Assembly (NCBI GenBank): GCA_041917975.1
Contig: JAYRWN010000340.1
Coordinates: forward strand, 1 to 8,925
Direction of reading: 5' to 3'
DNA: 8,925 bases
Source of the DNA: JAYRWN01 sp041917975
Lineage (GTDB): Bacteria; Bacteroidota; Bacteroidia; Chitinophagales; Saprospiraceae
The translations under genes were made by a program, and so were the position numbers. Shown one piece after another: positions 1 through 7,011 of this stretch (positions are counted from its first letter, which is position 1; each line of letters starts with the position of its first letter). The notes beneath the pieces were generated by a model. It saw nothing but the letters and a program-made list of their open reading frames with translations, did not search any database and was not told the origin of the DNA.

Positions 1-18
1 ATGTCTCATGCAGCATAG

Positions 19-27
19 TTATCCACA
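19..27 (+). other. DnaA-box consensus sequence
   Basis: The 9-mer TTATCCACA matches the strong consensus DnaA box exactly and is followed by about 90 bases of extremely A/T-rich DNA. An origin normally shows several boxes around an unwinding element. I see only this one, at the very edge of the window, so an isolated box or a chance match is as likely as part of an origin. Confidence 0.3.
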
Positions 28-160
28 TAAAAATGTTAGTTTAACAAAAGAAAAAGTAGCAAAAAGAAAATATTAATGATAATAATAATATGTTTATTTA
101 ATTTATGCTAATTCCTGTCCAAAGATTGGGGGGTGGCTAAGCCAAGCCTGAACTGAATAA

Positions 161-189
161 GTGTGAGTGTGAGTGTGAGTGTGAGTGTG
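161..189. repeat. Tandem hexamer repeat (GTGTGA), almost five units
   Basis: The hexamer GTGTGA is repeated perfectly four times and followed by five of its six bases, giving 29 bases without a mismatch. It lies about 140 bases upstream of the secreted-protein start codon, outside any gene. Short perfect tandem repeats of this kind can gain or lose units by slipped-strand mispairing. No role is shown by the sequence alone. Confidence 0.9.
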
Positions 190-203
190 GTAAATTTTAA
201 AAA

Positions 204-228
204 TCAAAAAGGTTAGCCAAACTAATTT
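204..228 (+). repeat. Leader element copy 1, TTAGCCAAAC core
   Basis: This copy reads TCAAAAA, then GG, then TTAGCCAAAC, then T, then AATTT. The same three blocks, without the two small insertions, recur at 1291-1312 upstream of the next gene. This copy ends 103 bases before the start codon of the T9SS cargo gene. A regulatory site is possible but unproven. Confidence 0.35.
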
Positions 229-331
229 AGAGAGCCAATCTATCTTAGTAAAATTGTGTAGTAATAATTTTTACAAACTCACACGCATTTTCTACATTTT
301 ATTGATAAGGTACTAATTAATAAATAAATCC

Positions 332-1261
332 ATGTGGCGCACCTGTTTTATTCTATTTTTCTGCTCTCTGTCGACCCATTTGTTTGCCCAAAATTTTCAG
401 TTTGGACATCCGACTTCAAAGTGGGTCTTTGAATATTTTACCTGGGACAAAAGCGGTGAACATCATTTTACCAGGGGCGTCGATTCAATCATCCAAGATA
501 AAAAAGCTTTTTCACTGAACCGCTATACAAAAAGTTGGCAACATGGTTTTGGCGGATCTACCAACTATTCCACCTCTGAAATTAAAAATTTCCTATGGTT
601 AAGTTTTGATCAAGGGGTGCTCATGTTATTCGATTCTACCGTACAACAATTTGACACTCTGATTAATTACCACGCCTTACCCGGAGATGGTTGGACATTT
701 GAATGGCCTGATGAATGGATATTTGGACCCGAGGGATATGTTCACTACCGGGTATTAGATACCGGAACTACTTTGGTCAATTCAATACCGTTATATTGGT
801 TAAGTGTGAAAGTCTCCTCACCTGATTCTAATCTTGGGTTTTATCTGGATACACTGTATAACCTGATTGGAGGAAAAGGATATTTTTTTCCAAATGACTA
901 TTTTTATGGTCAACTTGATGGTGGATTTGGTGGTGACCGCATATGTTATTACGATGATTCTATAGGGACAGTTGGCCTTAATAATTGTGAACAAATTTTA
1001 ACTGTAAAGGAACCATTTATTACCGCGATTCCTAAGCTTACCCTGTTCCCCAACCCCGCCTACAATCATCTTTCTTGGACCTATATCGGCGACCAATTCA
1101 GCGCAGATATAATGGATGCCCATGGTCGAAAAATCAAAATCAGTCATACCCTGACTCCCTTGGATATCACAACATTGATCAGCGGGCTATATTTTTTACA
1201 AATTAAAAACAAACAGGGAAAAATATTAGCGCGTGGTAAATTTATAAAACTATCCATGTAA
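332..1261 (+). CDS. Secreted protein of unknown function with T9SS type A sorting domain
   Basis: The 309-residue product starts with a Sec signal peptide: a charged start, a hydrophobic stretch at residues 5-18, and a likely cut after Ala19 (FA|QN). The last 74 residues (236-309) look like a Por/T9SS type A sorting domain. The FPNPA motif is at 239-243, an ISGLYF turn at 283-288, and the domain ends on a short strand with basic residues. Such domains send a protein from the periplasm across the outer membrane, after which they are usually cleaved off and the protein is anchored or released. The middle (20-235) is rich in Tyr, Trp, Phe, Gly and Asp and matches no family I recognise. It contains a Gly-rich GGFGGD stretch at 197-202 and two Cys (205 and 219) that could pair. 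The ATG at 332 is chosen because the signal peptide follows at once. It lies alone, 138 bases before the next gene. I would not assign an enzymatic role. Confidence 0.88.
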   Translation: MWRTCFILFFCSLSTHLFAQNFQFGHPTSKWVFEYFTWDKSGEHHFTRGVDSIIQDKKAFSLNRYTKSWQHGFGGSTNYSTSEIKNFLWLSFDQGVLMLFDSTVQQFDTLINYHALPGDGWTFEWPDEWIFGPEGYVHYRVLDTGTTLVNSIPLYWLSVKVSSPDSNLGFYLDTLYNLIGGKGYFFPNDYFYGQLDGGFGGDRICYYDDSIGTVGLNNCEQILTVKEPFITAIPKLTLFPNPAYNHLSWTYIGDQFSADIMDAHGRKIKISHTLTPLDITTLISGLYFLQIKNKQGKILARGKFIKLSM

Positions 1262-1290
1262 CCTGGCATTCCACCGTAAACAGACTAAGT

Positions 1291-1312
1291 TCAAAAATTA
1301 GCCAAACAATTT
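1291..1312 (+). repeat. Leader element copy 2, TTAGCCAAAC core
   Basis: TCAAAAA, TTAGCCAAAC and AATTT follow one another without gaps, matching the three blocks of the copy at 204-228. This copy ends 87 bases before the start codon of the iminopeptidase gene. A third, shorter match (TTAGCCAAA on the minus strand, 2464-2456) lies just after that gene's stop codon. Confidence 0.35.
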
Positions 1313-1399
1313 TTTCTTTGTTGATTTTAGTCGTATTTTCAGTACTTGCTTTAAACACGTAACCGCCAAATTGATTTATTTATTAATTATAGATATACC

Positions 1400-2443
1400 A
1401 TGATCACCTCAAAAAACTCCACTTTTTGGTTATTAGTATTAATTATAACTTTTAACAATTGTCAGACTCCTCCCCCATCCCAAACCAAGCATGAGGAAAC
1501 ACCAACATTAAGGAGTTATTTCAGTGCCCACGAACCGGGAATTCAGACTGGTGGAGAGAAGATGATCACCATTCGGACTCCAAAGGGTGCATTTAACGTA
1601 TGGACCAAACGTTTTGGACATAATCCTAAAATAAAGTTATTGTTATTACATGGCGGCCCCGGGGCAACTCATGACTATTTTCAAAGTGCCGAAAATTATT
1701 TAGCCGCAGAGGGTATTGAATTTATTTATTATGATCAGTTAGGGTCCGGGTTTTCTGATAATCCGAACGATACTGCGTTATGGGATTTGCCGCGTTTTGT
1801 GGAAGAAGTGGAGCAAGTGCGCCAAAGTTTAAACCTGACCAAAGGTAATTTTTACCTGTTAGGTCATTCCTGGGGTGGAATTTTAGCTACCGAATATGCG
1901 CTGAAATATCAGGAGCATCTGAAAGGTTTAATCATCTCCAACATGATGTCCAGTTGCCCGGATTACGATCGTTATGCGGAAGAAGTTCTGAGCAAAAAAT
2001 TACCGGCTGAAGTGCTAAAAGAAATTAAAGCCATAGAGGCTGCAGGGGATTTTGGCAATCCACGTTATATGGAGTTATTGATGCCACACTTTTATAACCA
2101 ATTCATTTGCCGAATCCCTCTGGAAGAATGGCCCGGCCCGATAAACCGGTCATTTGCTAAAATAAATCAATCTTTATATGTGACCATGCAGGGACCCAGT
2201 GAATTTGGAATCAGCGGTAAACTGGAACGGTGGGACCGCAGTAAAGATTTAGGACAAATAAAAGTACCCACTCTGGTCATCGGGTCTACGTTCGATACCA
2301 TGGATCCAGAACACATGCGCTGGATGAGTACACAAGTCCCCAATGGTCAATTTTTATTGTGTCCGAACGGCGGTCATATGAGTATGTGGGATGACCAGAC
2401 GACTTATTATGCCGGTTTGATTAAGTTTTTAAAGGGAAATTAA
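1400..2443 (+). CDS. Proline iminopeptidase-family lipoprotein (alpha/beta hydrolase, peptidase S33)
   Basis: The 347-residue protein is an alpha/beta hydrolase of the proline iminopeptidase type, which releases N-terminal residues, classically proline, from peptides. The oxyanion-hole motif HGGPG is at residues 84-88, and the nucleophile elbow GHSWGG at 155-160 puts the catalytic Ser at 157. Asp299 (in TFDTMDP) and His326 (in GGHMSMW) complete the likely triad. The region between elbow and Asp holds the cap domain, with a FYNQFICR stretch at 231-238 and a GPSEFGISG stretch at 265-273 that resemble F1-type iminopeptidases. Residues 1-20 are a hydrophobic leader ending in FNNC, so Cys21 is probably lipidated. 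The following QTPPPSQ lacks the acidic cluster typical of surface-exported Bacteroidota lipoproteins, so a periplasmic face is my inference. The body length is usual for the family (about 300) plus the leader. Substrate preference cannot be read from the sequence. No operon partner is evident. Confidence 0.9.
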   Translation: MITSKNSTFWLLVLIITFNNCQTPPPSQTKHEETPTLRSYFSAHEPGIQTGGEKMITIRTPKGAFNVWTKRFGHNPKIKLLLLHGGPGATHDYFQSAENYLAAEGIEFIYYDQLGSGFSDNPNDTALWDLPRFVEEVEQVRQSLNLTKGNFYLLGHSWGGILATEYALKYQEHLKGLIISNMMSSCPDYDRYAEEVLSKKLPAEVLKEIKAIEAAGDFGNPRYMELLMPHFYNQFICRIPLEEWPGPINRSFAKINQSLYVTMQGPSEFGISGKLERWDRSKDLGQIKVPTLVIGSTFDTMDPEHMRWMSTQVPNGQFLLCPNGGHMSMWDDQTTYYAGLIKFLKGN

Positions 2444-2506
2444 TTAGTGATGCTCTTTGGCTAATCATTTAGGTGTATTCCTCCAGATACGCTCTTAAAT
2501 TTTATT

Positions 2507-2524
2507 AACTTAAGTAACTTAAGT
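2507..2524. repeat. Two tandem AACTTAAGT units able to form a small hairpin
   Basis: The 9-mer AACTTAAGT occurs twice in direct succession. Because ACTTAAGT is itself a palindrome, bases 2508-2514 and 2518-2524 pair perfectly as a 7-bp stem with a TAA loop. It lies in the 208-bp gap between the convergent iminopeptidase and outer-membrane channel genes, where transcripts from both sides must end. There is no T-tract after the stem on either strand and the stem is A/T-rich, so I do not call it a terminator. Confidence 0.5.
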
Positions 2525-2651
2525 CTAAGAAAGGACCTCAGCGGGACCAAGCGAAAGAATAATTGGGCCGTCCTAAAATAAATACCTGCGTCTGAATTCA
2601 GCATGGGAATTTGCAAGACCTCTACCAATCTAAACAAAGCCAGGCGCCGCT

Positions 2652-3959
2652 CTAATTCTGACCTAAAGGGTTTCCACTTAAACTCCACAATTGCGTTTCA
2701 GCTAATTTCAGGCGATACTGTACATCACTTAAACGATCTTTGGCCTGAGACTCACGCAGAATGGCTTCCCGCACCTCAAAATCCGTGGTTCGTCCCTGCG
2801 CTAACAACTGATTGGCCAATTGGGTATTTCGTTGGGCCGTGGACACAAAACGTGCTTCCAGCTCAGACTGAGCCAATAAATTCTGATACTGGGCATACCA
2901 TTGAGCTATTTGAGCCTGCAGGTCCAATTCAAGATCTTGGCGGGTAAGTTCTAACGTTTTGCGAAAAAGATCAATGTTAGCAAAATCCTTCTTCAAATTG
3001 CGGCCGGGAAAAATATCGTAATTCAAGGTAATACCTCCGGTTGGTCCGAAACTGCGGTTCGATAACAGAAAACCTACTTCGGCCCGGGAATAGTTAAAAT
3101 TATACCCGGCATTAACGCCAATGGTTGGAAACAAGTCTGCTTTGGCTTCTTTCAGTTGTATTAAGGCCAGTTTTTCATCCGTTTGTAACAATTTTATTTG
3201 CGGATGCGTGGATAAACTCCGCCGCAGCAATTCACTTTGCACCGGCAATACATGTCGAACAAATGCCGTGTCAGGAGCAAAAACCGCATCCGGGCCGCGT
3301 CCTATAAGTCGATTGAAGGCAATGACACTTCGTTGCAAAATATCTTCCCTGGACACTAAAGCAGAACTATCCGCATTTAACTGGTTGGTGGTTTGTAACA
3401 CTTCCAATTCCGTGGTGACGCCTAATCTTAATTTTTGCTGAGCCAAGTTGCGCAGGGCTAAATCCAACACGATGGCTTCTTTGACGATTTGTATTTGTTG
3501 TTGCTGCCGGACTAAATCATAATAATCCGCCTGTATCTGGGTCACCAGATTATGCATTTGCAAAGCGGTAAGGTCTTTACTTCGTCCTTCTAACTGGTCC
3601 AGACGTTCTTTACGGGCCTGCATTCTATAGCCGTCAAACGCCGTCCAGGTAAACTCCAATCCGGCACGTGCATTTGTATTACCAGCGGATTTCCCTTCGC
3701 GGACATCGCCACTAAAAAATTGTTGACGGGTGTTATTGGAAGTATAGGTTAAACCACCGGTGGTCCGGGCTACAGGTAATCCGCCCGCATTGCCAATGGT
3801 ATTATTATTAGCCGCAATTTCTTCATTAACCCTGGCAATACGTATATCGAAATTATTTTCCAACCCGATCTGGATAGCTTCATCCAAGGTTAAACGGGTT
3901 TGGGAAGATAATTCAACGCTAAGGCATACCCCTAACCAAAGTGCCCAGGCTTTATTCAT
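2652..3959 (-). CDS. TolC-family outer-membrane efflux channel
   Basis: The 435-residue product is the outer-membrane exit duct of the pump. It has a signal peptide (residues 1-19, likely cut before Gln20) and the two internal outer-membrane-efflux repeats of the TolC family. The first opens with LTLDEAIQIGLENNFDIR (23-40), continues through long amphipathic helices rich in Gln, Leu and Ala, and includes KLRLGVTTELEVLQT at 176-190. The second begins after about 250, with the equivalent QLLAQGRTTDFEVREA at 384-399. Alternating-residue stretches near 101-110 and 281-316 are likely beta strands of the barrel. The ATG at 3959 is preferred over one 48 bases upstream because the signal peptide begins exactly there and the upstream codons lie inside the pump gene. 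Its first 8 bases overlap the end of the pump gene (ATGAATAA), which suggests translational coupling. The protein ends shortly after the second repeat, as is usual. It is the last gene of the operon. Confidence 0.93.
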   Translation of the reverse strand: MNKAWALWLGVCLSVELSSQTRLTLDEAIQIGLENNFDIRIARVNEEIAANNNTIGNAGGLPVARTTGGLTYTSNNTRQQFFSGDVREGKSAGNTNARAGLEFTWTAFDGYRMQARKERLDQLEGRSKDLTALQMHNLVTQIQADYYDLVRQQQQIQIVKEAIVLDLALRNLAQQKLRLGVTTELEVLQTTNQLNADSSALVSREDILQRSVIAFNRLIGRGPDAVFAPDTAFVRHVLPVQSELLRRSLSTHPQIKLLQTDEKLALIQLKEAKADLFPTIGVNAGYNFNYSRAEVGFLLSNRSFGPTGGITLNYDIFPGRNLKKDFANIDLFRKTLELTRQDLELDLQAQIAQWYAQYQNLLAQSELEARFVSTAQRNTQLANQLLAQGRTTDFEVREAILRESQAKDRLSDVQYRLKLAETQLWSLSGNPLGQN

Positions 3960-6900
3960 GTTTAAATTGTTTACGCTTAAAGAATGTATAAATGGCGGGG
4001 ATAACAAATAAGGTCAGCACCAGGGAAAATAACAAACCACCAATAATCGCTACCCCCATCGGAATGCGGCTGGTGGATGCTGCGCCCAGGGCTAAAGCGA
4101 TGGGCAAAACGCCGAGGATGGTCGCCAGACTGGTCATCAGAATCGGTCTGAGCCTGAGCGTAGATGCTTCTACTGCAGCATCAATATTGGATAATCCTGA
4201 TCTGAATCGTTGATTGGCAAATTCTACGATAAGTATCCCATTTTTCGTCACGATGCCAACCAGGGCAATTATCCCGATCTGGCTAAAAATATTCATGGTA
4301 TGGTTGCCCGCTTTTAAGGCTATCATCGCTCCGGCCAACGCCAAAGGAACGGTAAACATAATGACCAACGGGTCGGTAAAACTTTCAAATTGAGCAGCGA
4401 GGGTCAGATAAATCAAAGCCAAAGCCAAAAGAAATGCAAAATATAATCCCCCGGAACTCTCTTGAAAATCTTTTGATGCACCGGCCAAAGCGGTGGAAAA
4501 AGTTTCATCCAGAACTTTTTCTTTTATTTCATCCATCGCTTGGATAGCCTGTCCCAAGGTCACCCCTTCCGCCGGTGAAGCCGAAACGGTAGCCGAGATA
4601 TAGCGGTTATAACGGTATAACTGAGGAGGATTGGAACTTTCGCTGGAGGTGACCAGATTAGACATTTGAATCAGCTCACCTTTATCGTTCCTAACCAACA
4701 GGTTAGCCAGGTCAACGGGCTCGTCACGATAGCTGCGCAAGGCCTCCCCGATGACTTCGTATTGTTTGCCATTTTTAATAAAATAGCCCAAACGTTGGCC
4801 ACTATAATACAGTTGCAGGGTTTCGGCAATATCGCGGACTGTCACACCCATAGTCCGTGCTTTTTCACGATCTATATCAATATGCAATTCAGGTTTATTA
4901 AATTTTAAGTTTAGGTCGGTGACCGCAAATGCAGGGTGTTTATCCGCTTCTTCCATAAACGCCGGAAGAATTTCTTTTAATTTTTCAAAAGTAGGTGCCT
5001 GAATGACATATTGGACCGGCAGTCCGCGCAATCCGCCCCCACCGGTAGAAATAGTTTCTTCCTCAGCAATGAATGACCGTGCATAATTATATCGCCCCAA
5101 AGCCGGGTATAAACTGCGCACAATCTCACTTTGTGAACGTTGACGTTCTTCAGGTTCATTGAGTACCACAAATACAAACCCGGAGTTGGATGCGCCGGTG
5201 CCTCCGAAGCCCGGTGAAGTAATGGCGGTAAAGGCTTTCTTTTCAGGTAAAGTGTCCACCATGCGGGTAATGTTCAGGATGTAATTGTCCATGACTTCAT
5301 AGGAAGTTCCTTCCGGTGCTGTACTCAAGATCCGAAACGAACTTTTATCTTCTTTAGGGGCTAATTCAGAAGGTATAACTTTAATTAAAGCATATATGGC
5401 GTAAAACGTTCCAATTAAAATTAACCACGCCAGCCAGCGTACCTTCATAAAGCCTTTCAGTAGCTTATTGTAGCCCGAGATCATGCCAGTAAAAAACTTT
5501 TCGGTAAGATCAAATAAATAAGAGGAGTGCGTGTTCCTGCGAATAAACCGGGAACTCATCATGGGGGTGAGCGATAACGAGACAACAGTCGATATGATGA
5601 TCGCTCCAGCCACAACAATACCGAACTCGCGAAATAGCCGTCCCGTAATACCTTGCAAAAATATAATCGGTAAAAAAACCGCTACCAGGGTGACGCTGGT
5701 GGCAATAATGGCAAAATAAATTTCTTTGGAGCCCTCATGCCCGGCTTTCAGAGGTTCTTCACCATCCTCAATCCGCCGGTAGATGTTTTCCATCATCACA
5801 ATCGCATCATCCACCACTAACCCAGTAGAAAGCACTATACCCAGCAGGGTAAGAACATTGATCGAAAAATCAAACAAATACATGACAAAAAATGTCCCGA
5901 CCAGGGAAATCGGGATTGCAATGACCGGGATCAGTGTGGTCCGCCAATTGCGCAAAAAGATAAAGATGATCAACACCACCAATAAAAAAGCGATCAGAAT
6001 GGTTTCTTCAACCTCAGCAATGGCTTTGCGAATGGAAAGGGTACGATCAAAAGAATAGGATAACTGCACATCTTCCGGTAAATCTCTTCTAATCTGTTCA
6101 ACTTTTTTATAAACTTCATCGGCAATCTCAATATAGTTGGCTCCAGGTAAAGGTGTAACGGCAATTCCGGCCATGGGAATTACTCCATTACCGCGTAAAA
6201 TAGTTCGGATGTTTTGTGGCGCCAGTGTAACTTTAGCCACATCCCTGAGCAGGACTACAACCCCTCCCGTTTGGCGCAGCACCATATCTTCAAACTCCTC
6301 AGGAGTGTTTAAGCGACCAAAGGTGCGGATAGTAAGTTCGGTTCGATCACCTTCTATTTTACCAGTTGGTAATTCAAGATTCTGATTGCGGATGGCATTG
6401 CGTACATCCAGGGGCGTCAAGCCATAGCCGGTCAATTTTTCAGGATCCAGTTCTATGCGGATGGCATAACGTTTTTCACCCCAGATCTGCACACGGCTAA
6501 CCCCGGGTACGGTTTGTAAGCGTTCTTTAAATAAATTATTGGCTATTTCTGTAAGGCTTAGTAAATCCCGGCCTTTGCTTTGTAAAGTCATGGACATGAT
6601 AAAAGTAGCATCTGCATCCGACTTGGTGACCACTGGTGGATCGCAATCCGGGGGCAAAAAACGCTGAGCCTGGGACACTTTGTCGCGCACATCATTTGCA
6701 GCGGCTTCCAAATCCACACCAACTTCAAACTCAACGGAAATGGAACTGCGACCATCCGAACTGGATGAAGTCAGGGTCCGTATTCCAGCAATACCGTTGA
6801 TATTTTCTTCCAGAGGTTCGGTAATCTGGGATTCCATAACCTCCGCATTAGCGCCTACATAGCTGGTAGACACAGAGATAACCGGCGGAGCAATACTGGG

Positions 6901-7011
6901 GTATTCTCTAAGCCCCAGGTAGCGGAATCCAATCACCCCAAAAAGAATAATAGTGATGGAGATCACCGTAGCTAAAACCGGCCGGTCAATACTGATAGAA
7001 GCTAAACTCAT
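3952..7011 (-). CDS. RND efflux pump, inner-membrane permease (HAE-1/AcrB type)
   Basis: The 1019-residue protein is the proton-driven engine of a tripartite pump, expected to work as a trimer in the inner membrane. The family layout is intact: TM1 at about residues 10-30, a first periplasmic loop (about 31-335), TM2-TM6 (about 336-490), TM7 (about 525-545), a second periplasmic loop (about 546-850), and TM8-TM12 (about 855-1010). The proton-relay pair of TM4 is present as Asp401-Asp402 in GLVVDDAIVMMEN, and the TM10 lysine as Lys923 in GIVTKNGILIVEF. The N-terminus (SISIDRPVLATV) is typical for the family, supporting the ATG at 7011, and length matches the usual 1000-1060. The start overlaps the adaptor's stop by 4 bases (ATGA), and the stop overlaps the channel start by 8. 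Paired with an AcrA-like adaptor and a TolC-type channel, multidrug or lipophile export is likely. The particular substrates cannot be deduced, but the intact Asp-Asp and Lys argue for an HAE-type rather than a heavy-metal (CusA) pump. Confidence 0.96.
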   Translation of the reverse strand: MSLASISIDRPVLATVISITIILFGVIGFRYLGLREYPSIAPPVISVSTSYVGANAEVMESQITEPLEENINGIAGIRTLTSSSSDGRSSISVEFEVGVDLEAAANDVRDKVSQAQRFLPPDCDPPVVTKSDADATFIMSMTLQSKGRDLLSLTEIANNLFKERLQTVPGVSRVQIWGEKRYAIRIELDPEKLTGYGLTPLDVRNAIRNQNLELPTGKIEGDRTELTIRTFGRLNTPEEFEDMVLRQTGGVVVLLRDVAKVTLAPQNIRTILRGNGVIPMAGIAVTPLPGANYIEIADEVYKKVEQIRRDLPEDVQLSYSFDRTLSIRKAIAEVEETILIAFLLVVLIIFIFLRNWRTTLIPVIAIPISLVGTFFVMYLFDFSINVLTLLGIVLSTGLVVDDAIVMMENIYRRIEDGEEPLKAGHEGSKEIYFAIIATSVTLVAVFLPIIFLQGITGRLFREFGIVVAGAIIISTVVSLSLTPMMSSRFIRRNTHSSYLFDLTEKFFTGMISGYNKLLKGFMKVRWLAWLILIGTFYAIYALIKVIPSELAPKEDKSSFRILSTAPEGTSYEVMDNYILNITRMVDTLPEKKAFTAITSPGFGGTGASNSGFVFVVLNEPEERQRSQSEIVRSLYPALGRYNYARSFIAEEETISTGGGGLRGLPVQYVIQAPTFEKLKEILPAFMEEADKHPAFAVTDLNLKFNKPELHIDIDREKARTMGVTVRDIAETLQLYYSGQRLGYFIKNGKQYEVIGEALRSYRDEPVDLANLLVRNDKGELIQMSNLVTSSESSNPPQLYRYNRYISATVSASPAEGVTLGQAIQAMDEIKEKVLDETFSTALAGASKDFQESSGGLYFAFLLALALIYLTLAAQFESFTDPLVIMFTVPLALAGAMIALKAGNHTMNIFSQIGIIALVGIVTKNGILIVEFANQRFRSGLSNIDAAVEASTLRLRPILMTSLATILGVLPIALALGAASTSRIPMGVAIIGGLLFSLVLTLFVIPAIYTFFKRKQFKHE

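Larger units (their letters stand above)
1..331. other. AT-rich gene-free stretch upstream of the T9SS cargo gene
   Basis: No convincing coding region lies here on either strand. The first six codons of one plus frame end in TAG at 16-18, which could be the tail of an upstream gene but is too short to support. From 28 to about 120 the DNA is almost pure A/T, with a short ATA run near 77-89. A G6 run sits at 128-133, next to a small odd palindrome TGGCT-A-AGCCA at 134-144. The stretch also contains a DnaA-box-like 9-mer, the GTGTGA tandem repeat and one copy of the TTAGCCAAAC leader element, each listed separately. It must contain the promoter of the gene at 332. I could not place a convincing Bacteroidota-type promoter (TTTG, about 20 bases, TAnnTTTG); the nearest match, TACATTTT at 293-300, lacks a suitably spaced upstream box. 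Confidence 0.6.

Noticed and set aside
1..18. Short plus frame ending in TAG (possible tail of an upstream gene), and a minus-strand ATG at 16-14
   Set aside because: Only five codons are visible on either strand, so neither can be supported from this window.
1317..1350. Possible Bacteroidota promoter upstream of the iminopeptidase gene (TTTG at 1317-1320 with TACTTGCT at 1343-1350)
   Set aside because: The downstream box keeps only part of TAnnTTTG and the spacing is slightly long, so it is too weak to call.
316..1387. ATTAATAAATAAAT at 316-329 and its exact inverse at 1374-1387, just before the two plus-strand start codons
   Set aside because: Both are low-complexity A/T DNA in A/T-rich leaders, so a 14-base match is not surprising.
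2443..2465. ATTAG/CTAAT inverted repeat right after the iminopeptidase gene as a terminator
   Set aside because: A 5-bp A/T-rich stem with a 13-base loop and no T-tract is not a credible terminator.
2461..2688. Open minus-strand frame of 75 codons after the channel gene
   Set aside because: It starts inside the channel gene, has no family resemblance, an odd Leu/Lys/Arg-rich composition and no ribosome binding site. It is most likely a chance frame.
3121..3441. Open plus-strand frames inside the efflux genes (3121-3441 and others between 3760 and 8166)
   Set aside because: They lie antisense to strongly supported genes and have no recognisable products. They are shadows of the minus-strand coding pattern.
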